From Streptomyces sp. KL109B (lineage in GTDB: Bacteria; Actinomycetota; Actinomycetes; Streptomycetales; Streptomycetaceae): DNA of 64,000 nucleotides. Both the position numbers and the translations under genes were made by a program. Under the pieces are notes generated by a model. It was not told the DNA's origin. It made no database searches and saw only the letters and a list, made by a program, of their open reading frames with translations. Below are positions 16,600-25,056 of the stretch, one piece after another. The first letter of the stretch is position 1. The number at the start of each line of letters is the position of its first letter. The stretch is taken from positions 310,001 through 374,000 of the forward strand of contig NZ_JASERL010000004.1 of NCBI RefSeq assembly GCF_030766935.1, given 5' to 3'.

Positions 16600-17331
16600 A
16601 TGGCAAACGAACGCTTACGCGCGGCGATTTCAGCAGCAGACGAGACGATCCAGTCGGTGGCCGAACGCGTCGAAGTGGACCCCAAGAGCGTGGAACGCTG
16701 GATCACACTCGACCGCACCCCGCACCGCCGACACCGCTGGACCACGGCGAGCTTCCTCGGAGTCGACGAGGTCTACCTCTGGCCGGTCATCGAGAAGCAG
16801 GCCGAGACCGCCAGCGCTTCAGAGCTGGTCACGTTCTACCCGCACCGCGGCGCCGTACCGACGTCCCTGTGGCCCTCCCTGCTCGAAGGCGCGAAGAGCC
16901 ACATCGAAGTACTCGTCTACGCGGGGCTGTTTCTCTTCGACGGATACCCGGATCTTCCCGAGCAGTTGGCCGAGAAAGCCAGGGCTGGAGCCGAGGTGCG
17001 CATCCTGCTGGGCAACCCGGATTCAACGATGATCCGCCAGCGCGGCGAGGAGGAGGGCATCGGCGAGAACCTGGCAGCGCGAGCCCGGATCACTCACAGC
17101 TACCTGGAACCGGTCGCATCCACCCCCGGACTCGACATCCGACTCCACGAAACGATCCTCTACAACTCCATCTACCGGTTCGACGACGACATGTTGGTCA
17201 ACCCTCACGTACTCGGAGCCCCCGCCGGGCAGAACCCCGTGCTGCACTTCCGCTACCTCCCCGGAGGCCGCACGTTCCGGCACTACATGAAAAGCTTCGA
17301 CTACGCGTGGAAGCACGGACGTCCCACGTAG
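16600..17331 (+). CDS. HTH regulator fused to a phospholipase-D-like domain
   Basis: 243 residues. An N-terminal helix-turn-helix (about 5-60: LRAAISAADETIQSVAERVE, VDPKSVERWI) is followed by an alpha/beta domain (about 85-240) with IEVLVYAGLFLFDGYPDL, AEVRILLGNPDS and LHFRYLPGGRTF. This combination is common in Streptomyces mobile elements. The catalytic HxKxxxxD motif of true phospholipases D is not evident, so the second domain may be a sensor. GGGAAGG precedes the ATG. It probably controls the divergent transfer operon. Confidence 0.75.
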   Translation: MANERLRAAISAADETIQSVAERVEVDPKSVERWITLDRTPHRRHRWTTASFLGVDEVYLWPVIEKQAETASASELVTFYPHRGAVPTSLWPSLLEGAKSHIEVLVYAGLFLFDGYPDLPEQLAEKARAGAEVRILLGNPDSTMIRQRGEEEGIGENLAARARITHSYLEPVASTPGLDIRLHETILYNSIYRFDDDMLVNPHVLGAPAGQNPVLHFRYLPGGRTFRHYMKSFDYAWKHGRPT

Positions 17332-17366
17332 ACCTTCTCGTCGGCCGAGCGTGCGACGCTGGGTTC

Positions 17367-17837
17367 ATGGCCCGCATCGACTACGTGAATGATCCCAACG
17401 CCCCCAAGGCGAACAGCATCGTCCCCTCGGTGGTCGCCGTCGCAGTCAACGACGCCGGACAGGTCCTGTTGATCCACAAGACGGACAACAACCTGTGGGC
17501 ACTGCCCGGAGGTGGTGTCGAGGTCGGAGAGTCAGCCGCCGACGCCGCGGTACGGGAGACCAAGGAAGAGACCGGCATCGACGTCGAGGTGACGGGCCTG
17601 GTCGGCATCTACACCAACCCGGGCCACGTCATGGCCTACGACGACGGCGAAGTACGCCAACAGTTCTCGCTCTGCTTCACAGCCCGGATCACCGGCGGAG
17701 AACTGCGAACAAGCAGCGAGAGCAAAGAAGTCGCTTTCGTCGAGCCGAGCACGCTGGAGGACCTCAACATCCACCCCTCCATGCGGATGCGGATCGAACA
17801 CGGCTTGGCCGGCCTGCCCACGCCGTACATCGGCTGA
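17367..17837 (+). CDS. pif: Nudix hydrolase, Pif-like
   Basis: 156 residues with a perfect Nudix box, G(x5)E(x7)REUxEExGU, in the stretch GGGVEVGESAADAAV-RETKEETGI (about residues 48-71). In pSAM2 the Nudix protein Pif blocks redundant transfer between cells that already hold the element, and this gene has the same genomic position. The stop codon abuts that of the convergent HD gene. Pif function is inferred from family and context. Confidence 0.85.
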   Translation: MARIDYVNDPNAPKANSIVPSVVAVAVNDAGQVLLIHKTDNNLWALPGGGVEVGESAADAAVRETKEETGIDVEVTGLVGIYTNPGHVMAYDDGEVRQQFSLCFTARITGGELRTSSESKEVAFVEPSTLEDLNIHPSMRMRIEHGLAGLPTPYIG

Positions 17838-18389
17838 TCACTTGTCGAGACGTACCCGGGTGCGCTCGACAGCGGCTGCCAGATACGGACGTGCCTTGCT
17901 GATCGCGATGTACACCACGCTGTCCGGCTCGTACCGGTCGAGGATCTCGTCCATGCGCCGGCCGAAGTCGAAGGACTGCCCAGCTGGCCCCGTGGTCATG
18001 TCGGCGTAGATCAACGCGTCGAGGAGCGACGAGTCCTCCCGCTCGTACGCAGCCAACTGGTCTGCCAACCCACGCTGCTGCGCCTCATAAACCGCACCCG
18101 AGTGATGAGCAACCAGCCGCACGAGCCGACCAGGAGCGCCCAAAGACTCCAGGTGCCGAGCACCATCAAGCGGGTGGAATCCCGTCTCCCGCAGTTCCGG
18201 GGCATAGCCGACGTCATGCAACCAGGCAGCCGCCTCAAGAAGATTGCGCTCAGCTTCCGGCACGGCCGCAGCTACCTCGCGTGCGCGCGCTGCAACGGCC
18301 TGAGTGTGCAGCCAACGGTCCCCGAGCTGAGGCAACAGAGACTCGGCCAGCTCCGCAGCACCCCGAGGCGTGTCCAGTGCAGTAGGCAT
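17838..18389 (-). CDS. HD-domain phosphohydrolase
   Basis: 183 residues. Metal-binding motifs are H in RWLHTQAV, HD in AAWLHDVGYAPE, HH in LVAHHSGAVYE and D in DALIYADM. Such HD proteins hydrolyse nucleotides or cyclic nucleotides. Convergent with the Nudix gene with no space between stops; the same Nudix/HD pair is common in Streptomyces AICEs. Start chosen at MPTALDTPRGA (18389), consistent with the conserved helical start. Confidence 0.8.
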   Translation of the reverse strand: MPTALDTPRGAAELAESLLPQLGDRWLHTQAVAARAREVAAAVPEAERNLLEAAAWLHDVGYAPELRETGFHPLDGARHLESLGAPGRLVRLVAHHSGAVYEAQQRGLADQLAAYEREDSSLLDALIYADMTTGPAGQSFDFGRRMDEILDRYEPDSVVYIAISKARPYLAAAVERTRVRLDK

Positions 18390-18486
18390 GAATCGCACCG
18401 TATCGGAGCTACCGACCAGCCAACAGAGCGCGATCACCACTCCCGATCACGTCGTATACCCACTACTGCGCAAGCGACTTCGGCAA

Positions 18487-19386
18487 TCAGCCGCTCAGCC
18501 ACACACGTCGACGCCGGGCCACCTCGTACAGGGTCTCGACCTGATCCTTGGCAAGGACACCATCGAGTGGCGCCAGCGAGGACACCTCTCGCTCTCGGTA
18601 GACACGCACGGTGAACTGCGTAGGGGCCCTGGCCACATCTTCGGCACCCACCAGGACGATCGCCGGTTCGACCGGGACGTCGAAATCGACGTACAGCTCC
18701 AAGACAGCTCGCACACGCTGCGCCTCAGCCTTACTCGCGCGGGCATAGGGCCGAGCAGGACCATGGTCTATCCGAGCCATCTCGTCACCGACCCACACGC
18801 TCTTACCGTCGTGGTGCTTGGTGTTGATCGCGAAGACACCGCCAGGGCCGATCAGCAGATGGTCAATGTCGGCACCGTTTGGCAGCGGTATCCCGTGCAA
18901 CACTCGCCAGCCCGAGTTCTCCAGCCGGCGCAGCTCATTACCCACACGGCGTTCGCCTTCCAGCCCAGCGAACCAGGAATCCCATTCCGTGGACCGGCCC
19001 CGGAGACGGGCCCAGGCCCTCTGCGCGCGCGTAGGCCCACGCTCGGCGATCAGGCCAAGTAGCCGAGCCCCAGGGCGATTCGCGGCCAGATCCTCCCCCG
19101 GAGACAGAGCGGGCAGCGACTTCCTGCGCGTGTCCCTGGGTCGTGGCGCAGCCGATGGCCGACGCGATGACGGAGTACGAGCAGCCGGACGACCCTTCTC
19201 ATGGCGCGGCTGCGACCCCCGGTACACACGAAGCGACCCCAAGGCCTCACGCCGATAGCGCTCGTCCAAGATCTCAATCTTCCCGGTACGGCAATCCATC
19301 CAAGCCACCGCGGTGCCGTCCGGCAGGTTCACGTACAACCGATCGTGTCCGTGCCTCTTCCAACGCACAACCTTGAGCAAGCCCAT
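18487..19386 (-). CDS. NERD-domain (nuclease-related) protein
   Basis: 299 residues. The N-terminal part has a short beta domain (LYVNLPDGTAVAWMDCRTGK) and a basic, Arg/Pro-rich linker. The C-terminal half (about 155-260) is NERD: GLEGERRVGNELRRLE, NGADIDHLLIGPGGVFAINT, KHHDGKSVWVGDE. The conserved E...D...xxxK pattern of the restriction-endonuclease fold is present (INTKHH takes the place of the usual ExK). NERD proteins occur in plasmids and elements and are thought to process DNA. Possibly element biology, possibly defence. Confidence 0.8.
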   Translation of the reverse strand: MGLLKVVRWKRHGHDRLYVNLPDGTAVAWMDCRTGKIEILDERYRREALGSLRVYRGSQPRHEKGRPAARTPSSRRPSAAPRPRDTRRKSLPALSPGEDLAANRPGARLLGLIAERGPTRAQRAWARLRGRSTEWDSWFAGLEGERRVGNELRRLENSGWRVLHGIPLPNGADIDHLLIGPGGVFAINTKHHDGKSVWVGDEMARIDHGPARPYARASKAEAQRVRAVLELYVDFDVPVEPAIVLVGAEDVARAPTQFTVRVYREREVSSLAPLDGVLAKDQVETLYEVARRRRVWLSG

Positions 19387-20275
19387 GACCACCCCCGACA
19401 GCGTCCCAAGGGTCATGGCAGCAGCGGTTCAACAACCCCGCAAGAGCGCCGATCGGCCAGCGCGGACAAACTTTCCCTACGTCATCAAGGGCTCGCTCCG
19501 CTCGCCGATCGGTGCCGGTCCCGCTCGTGGATCATTGCCAACCCATCCGCCGATGGCGCCCACCGTGAATCACCGGTCGCGCCCGGCTCGCCGACCACCG
19601 CCACCCCGATCCGGCCTCGGAAAAGGAAAAAGAGCACAGGCGAACTTGATCGTGCGCAGGCGCAGGACCGTCCTCCTCGACGCCACAAGCCCGCGTTACA
19701 GATGACGAGCCATCGATCACAAGGAAGCAAGTGCCGCGCACAGCGCGGCGGCGCCGGCCGGACGCCGCCGCGCGGCCCCTCAATGTCTTCGCCAGCGGGG
19801 CCGCGCGCCGTCGCCCGCCCGCGCCCGCAAGGGGGCAAAGACCAGCGCTGGGCATGTCGGAGGGGAACGGAAGAGCAGGAAAGAAGCTTTGGGTTGACCG
19901 ATGAGGCCGGATCGGGGTGACGGTGGTCGGCGGTCCCACGCTGCCGAGATTCACGGGCACCTACGGCCCGCTGACCACCGCACGAGGCAACAGCCGACCG
20001 CGGGCGCGCCCTTGATGATGAGGAAAGCCGTCGTGGCTGGACCCGGTCGGCTCCACGGCTTTAGACAGCCACTTTGGGGCGAGCCTCGAAGATCATGGCC
20101 CCGCGTCGAGCACCAACGGGCAGGTTCACTACCTGCCCGACTCGCGGTCAGCTTAAGGGGCCATGATCACTCGCCCCAAAGCAGCTCCAGCCCAAACCCG
20201 CTCCACCGACCGCTGACACCCTGCTGAACGGCCGCTGAGTCCGCCCTGTCAGTGGGGCATGGGATGATCCCTCAC
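19387..20275. other. Long intergenic region upstream of the defence-like trio
   Basis: About 890 bp between divergent genes. I find no convincing coding region; the open frames here have the composition of antisense or random GC-rich frames. The right half holds strong dyads (20024-20063 and 20072-20181). It may contain the element's replication origin or a structured RNA. Confidence 0.6.
20072..20181. ncRNA. Nested inverted-repeat element (structured RNA or DNA cruciform)
   Basis: The outer stem is ctttggggcg (20072-20081) with cgccccaaag (20172-20181). The second stem is gatcatggcccc (20091-20102) with ggggccatgatc (20157-20168), separated from the first by an asymmetric 9/3-nt bulge. The inner hairpin is gggcaggt (20118-20125) with acctgccc (20131-20138) and a TCACT loop. 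In total 30 perfectly paired bases lie within 110 nt. It ends 95 bp before the methyltransferase start. Whether it acts as RNA, origin or operator cannot be told from sequence; the ncRNA type is provisional. Confidence 0.5.
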
Positions 20276-21454
20276 ATGCTCACGTCTACGCCGTCCAGCC
20301 CCCCTCTGTCTGTCGCAGGTCTCTTCGCAGGCATCGGCGGCGTCGAGCTGGGACTGCAAGCTGCCGGCATGCGTACAGAGCTTCTGTGCGAGTGGTGGGA
20401 GCCCGCGCAAGCAGTCCTCAGACATCATTTCCCGGACGTACCCCTTCACGACGACATTCAGACGCTTGAATCGCTACCCGATGTTGACGTAGTCACTGCG
20501 GGATTTCCGTGCACCGACCTGTCACAAGCCGGACGGACCGCTGGTATTCACGGACGGGCATCAGGCATGATCAAGCATCTGTTTCAACTTCTCGAAGATG
20601 CATCGCCTAGATGGGTCGTCATTGAGAACGTGCGCAACATGCTAGCCCTAGACCGTGGCACTGCTATGGAATACTTGGTCACACAGTTTGAATGCCTCGG
20701 TTACACCTGGGCCTATCGACTGGTTGACTCACGATTCACAGGTGTACCTCAGCGTCGCCACAGAGTGATTTTGGTGGCCTCCAAGTCAGAGGATCCACGC
20801 CAAGTGTTGTTTGCCGACGACGCAGGGGAGCGTCCAGACCACTTCTACCGCGAAGACACATACGGTTTCTACTGGACTGAAGGGAATACAGGACTTGGCT
20901 GGGCAAGGGACGCCATTCCCACACTAAAAGGCGGGTCCGGTCTAGGAATTCCATCTTCACCTGCCATCTGGACAAAGGGCGCACCAGCTGGACGAGCAAT
21001 CGTGACCCCACTAATTGCTGATGCCGAGGCTCTGCAAGGTTTTCCCAGAGCTTGGACCGAACCCGCCCAGCAAAACTCACGCCCAAGCCTACGTTGGAAA
21101 CTGGTCGGCAACGCCGTCACAGTGGGGGTGGCAGAGTGGCTCGGCAGGCGACTCGCCAATCCGGGCACCCCAATCCCCCTGCCCAGCCGGTTGCTCCCCG
21201 CGGGCTCTCGTTGGCCTACAGCCGCATGGGGAAGCGCCGACAGTCGGCACACCCTAGACGTGAGCCTCTGGCCTGAACAGCATCCGTACAGACATCTGAG
21301 CGACTTGGTTGAGCTGGATCTGGCTAAGCCGTTGAGTCTCCGCGCGACCACAGGCTTCCATGACCGCCTGATGCGGAGTCGCCTCCGCTACCAGGAGGCC
21401 TTCGCGCTCGCGCTCAAAACACACATCGAGCACATGGAACACCCCACCGCTTAG
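20276..21454 (+). CDS. C5 DNA cytosine methyltransferase (Dcm family), defence-type
   Basis: 392 residues with all canonical motifs: I (VAGLFAGIGGVELGLQAAG), IV (GFPCTDLSQAG, catalytic Cys), VI (VVIENVRNML), VIII (GVPQRRHRVILVA) and X (LVGNAVTVGVAEWLG). The C-terminal 100 residues are an extra helical segment. It differs clearly from the element's other methyltransferase at 10697, whose catalytic loop is atypical. Start chosen at the third possible codon (ATG 20276); ATG 20264 is equally open and no clear ribosome site decides. First of three same-strand genes with AT-richer codon use; the gap to the ATPase is 54 nt. Likely marks self DNA for the nuclease genes behind it. Confidence 0.88.
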   Translation: MLTSTPSSPPLSVAGLFAGIGGVELGLQAAGMRTELLCEWWEPAQAVLRHHFPDVPLHDDIQTLESLPDVDVVTAGFPCTDLSQAGRTAGIHGRASGMIKHLFQLLEDASPRWVVIENVRNMLALDRGTAMEYLVTQFECLGYTWAYRLVDSRFTGVPQRRHRVILVASKSEDPRQVLFADDAGERPDHFYREDTYGFYWTEGNTGLGWARDAIPTLKGGSGLGIPSSPAIWTKGAPAGRAIVTPLIADAEALQGFPRAWTEPAQQNSRPSLRWKLVGNAVTVGVAEWLGRRLANPGTPIPLPSRLLPAGSRWPTAAWGSADSRHTLDVSLWPEQHPYRHLSDLVELDLAKPLSLRATTGFHDRLMRSRLRYQEAFALALKTHIEHMEHPTA

Positions 21455-21508
21455 CATCTTTAGCTAGGACCCCTGACAGAGATGCGGCTCCGCCACTAAG
21501 GTGGCGCT

Positions 21509-23599
21509 GTGACGACACAGGAACACCTGCAACAGCTCAGCCGCATCCTGGCCACGGTGGACCACTCGGCCCCAAGCGTGAGTAAGTACCGAGAGCTGCA
21601 GCTCTTCCTGTCTGATTTCACAGAACTTGAACCTCAGCTCATTTACCCCGCATACGTGAGCAAAGCGGGCAATATGAGCGTGCGGGGCACCCAGTCGAGA
21701 CGCGCACAAAGCGCATCTCTTCTAGTGTTTGTGGTAATGCGAGGGGACCAGGATGAAGAAATCCATCGCGCCGCTCGCGAAATCGCCAATAAAGAAAACA
21801 AGCCAATTGTAATTCTGCAGTCGAGTGCAGATGATTCTTGGGCTCCGACCTATGGACTTATCCCTGTGGGGGATATCAGAGCGGCAACTGTAGTGTCGCG
21901 AATTAAAAATGCATTCGGCGAATTCGAGATTGAACGCCATCCGAAGAACTCGCGGAAACCAAGGCCTTCCCCCTCTTCGCCTCCTCCACAGCGAACCGAT
22001 CCGGTCAAGTTCATCACCCTGCCAAGTCGCACAACCGAAGTTGAGCCCAGTGGGGAGACCTTCCTACTCATCCCAGATACATGGGATGACTTCGGCTACG
22101 GAACGCTCTTCGATCTAGTATATCGCGACGCCTCAAACACCTCCCACGCGATGGGGCAGGTAAAAATCGCTCACAAAGAGCAGACTCATGGTCGCCCGCC
22201 ACTTCCACAAGAGTTTCTGCATCTCGACGACAATTTCTTTTCTCTCGGCCAAAGCGCCGAATACTACGAGGCATTGACCACCCCATTTGGCCTGCGAAAC
22301 ATTGCTCTAGCGTCTCTTCGAGATCTAGCCTTCAGCGATAGGGACGTCACAGAATTCTTGCGCTATGAGGTGACAAAGAAGTCTCTCCTGCGGGCAGTGC
22401 CCCTTGCTACAGTCGAAGGACAATTTCGACGCGTCGCCCATGGCGGAGTAAAGGTACGGGACTTTCTTTTTCAGTATTCAAGCCCAGAAATCGAAGAGCT
22501 TGGCCGAAACTCGCTTGATCTTCGATTCGAAGTCTTCACCAACAGCCAGCCGCCAACGAACGTTCATGTTCTCATTGGAGGTAATGGAGTCGGAAAAACC
22601 ACCCTCCTGAAGGGGATGTCGGCGGCAGTCTCTCCTGGAGACACCGTCGAGCCTGGCGAACAGGGGAGTTTCATCGATCTTGAACCAAGCGATGCCACGG
22701 GGCGAGACAATTTCCCATTTCAGAACGTTATCTTCGTAAGCTTCAGCGCTTTCGATCCTTTTATCGCTAGAGCCCTACCGGCGGAAGCTGATGGCGAGCA
22801 AGAAACCTTGTTCTCTCTTCGCGGCCCCAAAGTCCCAATTTCATACATTGGGCTTGGTGACCCAGAAACCGATGATCGGCGACCTCGTGATATCCAGTCG
22901 CTCGCTCAAGAATTTGCAAGCACGGTAGGGGAGGTTGTCAGAAATGCGACCCTCCGCGACAGATGGAATCGCGCCATAGGGACGCTTGAGCGCGATCCGC
23001 TATTTAAAGACCTAGATCTGAGGTCACCACTCCACCTTGAAAACGTCCACTCGCCCGATACTGTTCTGTGGACGGAGACGGACGCTAAGCTACTCGACGC
23101 CTTCACGCGAGCTAGTTCGGGTCACAAAGTGGTCCTACTTACCCTAACCCGCTTGGTAGCTGAAGCTCGCGAACGATCCTTGGTGCTCTTCGACGAACCC
23201 GAATCACACCTCCACCCACCTCTTCTTTCATCCTTTATGCGTGCGCTCTCCGATCTTCTCACTGAGACAAATGGGGCAGCTGTCATAGCTACGCACTCTC
23301 CCGTAGTTTTGCAGGAAGTTCCGAAAAGCTGCGTATGGAAGCTGCGCCGCAGTGGCGACCGGAGTGTGGCGGATCGCCCTCAAATCGAGACTTACGGAGA
23401 AAACGTCGGTCTGCTTACGCATGAGGTGTTCGGCCTTGAGGTGACTCAGTCTGGCTATCACGCCGATTTGCAACGAGCTGTGGGCCAAGCCTCTTCCTTC
23501 GAAGATGTCGCTGCCGACTTTGGCCAGCAGCTGGGAAGCGAAGCTCAAGGAATTATTCGTGTGCTCCTAGCCGTCAAGGGTTCGGAGGGCGCGCAGTAA
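21509..23599 (+). CDS. AAA/ABC-type ATPase of a Septu-like system (PtuA-like)
   Basis: 696 residues. The N-terminal region (1-150) contains a small alpha/beta unit (ASLLVFVVMRGDQDEEIHRA, NKPIVILQSS) that could be a Rossmann-like or TIR-like sensor. The ATPase part has Walker A GGNGVGKTT (residues 357-365). Its late Walker B is LVLFDEPESHLHPP (D562, E563), followed by AAVIATHSPVVLQEVP, the H-loop type found in OLD/RecF/PtuA ATPases. A long insert lies between the A and B motifs. The GTG at 21509 is preceded by AAGGTGG. The TAA is followed at once by the ATG of the HNH gene. ATPase plus HNH is the Septu arrangement; assignment to Septu itself is inference. Confidence 0.8.
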   Translation: MTTQEHLQQLSRILATVDHSAPSVSKYRELQLFLSDFTELEPQLIYPAYVSKAGNMSVRGTQSRRAQSASLLVFVVMRGDQDEEIHRAAREIANKENKPIVILQSSADDSWAPTYGLIPVGDIRAATVVSRIKNAFGEFEIERHPKNSRKPRPSPSSPPPQRTDPVKFITLPSRTTEVEPSGETFLLIPDTWDDFGYGTLFDLVYRDASNTSHAMGQVKIAHKEQTHGRPPLPQEFLHLDDNFFSLGQSAEYYEALTTPFGLRNIALASLRDLAFSDRDVTEFLRYEVTKKSLLRAVPLATVEGQFRRVAHGGVKVRDFLFQYSSPEIEELGRNSLDLRFEVFTNSQPPTNVHVLIGGNGVGKTTLLKGMSAAVSPGDTVEPGEQGSFIDLEPSDATGRDNFPFQNVIFVSFSAFDPFIARALPAEADGEQETLFSLRGPKVPISYIGLGDPETDDRRPRDIQSLAQEFASTVGEVVRNATLRDRWNRAIGTLERDPLFKDLDLRSPLHLENVHSPDTVLWTETDAKLLDAFTRASSGHKVVLLTLTRLVAEARERSLVLFDEPESHLHPPLLSSFMRALSDLLTETNGAAVIATHSPVVLQEVPKSCVWKLRRSGDRSVADRPQIETYGENVGLLTHEVFGLEVTQSGYHADLQRAVGQASSFEDVAADFGQQLGSEAQGIIRVLLAVKGSEGAQ

Positions 23600-24478
23600 A
23601 TGTGGCCCGTACGTAGACCAGAAATATCCGCCAGAGAGACCTACCTCACCTGCCTCAGCGGCGTGAGAGACAAAGAACTAAAAGCCAGTTTTACAGAAGC
23701 TGTTGACTTCATCGAAGATGCCTCCGCCCGATTTGCTGAACACTCCGAACGCAGCGAAGTCCATACTTTGGAGCCGATGTCCTTCCGGCCCGAGGACAGT
23801 GGCCTTGGAGTTGCACTCAAAATCACCTCACAAGATTTATCGAAAGGGCTATACGAACAACGCATGGCCAAGGTCGGTGCCCCTGGGCGTAGAATCTACG
23901 ATCGCATAAAGCTGGGGTCGGCTAACGATGTCTGCCCGCTGTGCGGTATCCGGAAAGTAAGCACCCTAGATCACTACTTGCCGCGCGTGGACTTCTCTGC
24001 ACTGGCTGTCACTCCGCTCAATCTGATTCCTGCCTGTTTCGAGTGCAATAAAATTAAGCACCAAAAACGCCCAATGGAAGCAGCGGAGCAAACGTTCAAC
24101 CCATATGTCGATGACGTTACAGACGCACGGTGGCTAGTGGCCACTACGTACGAGAGCACTCCCGCCACGGTGCATTTTTCCGTGGGAACGCCGTCCGGCT
24201 GGGACAGTACGCTCATTGCGCGAGCTAGGTATCACTTCGAAGTCTTCAGACTGGGCGAGCTCTATTCGCATCACGCTGTGACCGAAATCAGCAGGATCCG
24301 TGGAACGCTCCGTCAAATGTTCCGACTGCTAGGGAGCAGTGGCGTTCGGGAGCATCTGAAGGGGTGTGAAGAAAGCGCACGCGAGCACGACGTAAATGAT
24401 TGGAAAGCAGTAATGTTCTCCGCACTAGCCGAGAATGACTGGTACTGCTCCGGAGGATTCGATGCGGTTGCCTTCTGA
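23600..24478 (+). CDS. HNH endonuclease of a Septu-like system (PtuB-like)
   Basis: 292 residues. Zinc Cys pairs C112/C115 (VCPLCG) and C146/C149 (ACFECN) bracket the HNH residues H125 (LDHYLPR), N141 and N150. The N-terminal 100 and C-terminal 120 residues are helical and probably bind the ATPase. It starts directly after the ATPase stop (TAA-ATG), so the two are made together. Codon 80 is TTA (23837-23839), the rare leucine codon read by the bldA tRNA in Streptomyces, which could tie production to development. AT-richer codons than the neighbouring AICE genes suggest separate acquisition. Confidence 0.85.
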   Translation: MWPVRRPEISARETYLTCLSGVRDKELKASFTEAVDFIEDASARFAEHSERSEVHTLEPMSFRPEDSGLGVALKITSQDLSKGLYEQRMAKVGAPGRRIYDRIKLGSANDVCPLCGIRKVSTLDHYLPRVDFSALAVTPLNLIPACFECNKIKHQKRPMEAAEQTFNPYVDDVTDARWLVATTYESTPATVHFSVGTPSGWDSTLIARARYHFEVFRLGELYSHHAVTEISRIRGTLRQMFRLLGSSGVREHLKGCEESAREHDVNDWKAVMFSALAENDWYCSGGFDAVAF

Positions 24479-24708
24479 TCGGTGAAGGTTGAGGTCGATT
24501 GACCGAGCAGGTCGAGTTCGAATACTTGATTCACACGCCAGCTATGACCACTCACAGAAGCAGCCCCCTACAGACTCCCGACCCTATAGGTAGCGTCGGC
24601 TTCCCATTCAGAGATCGACTGCGTGGCAATTAGCAGCATGTTGCATCTCTGGTAGTAGACCAGCGACATCGGCACTATCCCAAGCTGAGGCTGCCCCTAA
24701 CCCGTTTC

Positions 24709-25056
24709 TTAGATCGGTAGCTGTCCCACGAGGAACTCAATCTGATCGATCTCGCGGTCGACTCCGTCTACCTGTTCAGGAGGAAGCACATCGACGCCCT
24801 GGTCCGCAGCAACAGCGAAGATGACTTCAATGCCGAAGGCTGCCGACCGGAAGTTTTCCAACCACTCCGTAGGGGCAACAGACAGTGCTGCAGCGATCGA
24901 GGACATCGCTTCGCTGCCTCGTTCGTCTATGGCGTCTGAGATCGCCATCAGATCTGCCGCCAGGGTTTGGAGCTGGATCTCGCCCCGGTCGAAGTCGTTC
25001 AATGCCTTCTCAACCAGGCGCCGCTGGTACGCCCACCACTGCACGTCGCTGTTCAC
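24709..25056 (-). CDS. Probable immunity protein for the DUF4258 toxin
   Basis: 115 residues, acidic and all-helical: MNSDVQWWAYQRRLVEKALN, LQTLAADLMAISDAIDERGS, VDREIDQIEFLVGQLPI. The GTG start overlaps the toxin stop (GTGA), the usual coupling of toxin and immunity genes. No named family recognised; the role follows from position. Confidence 0.65.
   Translation of the reverse strand: MNSDVQWWAYQRRLVEKALNDFDRGEIQLQTLAADLMAISDAIDERGSEAMSSIAAALSVAPTEWLENFRSAAFGIEVIFAVAADQGVDVLPPEQVDGVDREIDQIEFLVGQLPI

Noticed and set aside
20072..20181. Retron-type ncRNA
   Set aside because: Although ATPase plus HNH genes occur with retrons, no reverse transcriptase gene is present in the window, so a retron call is not supported.
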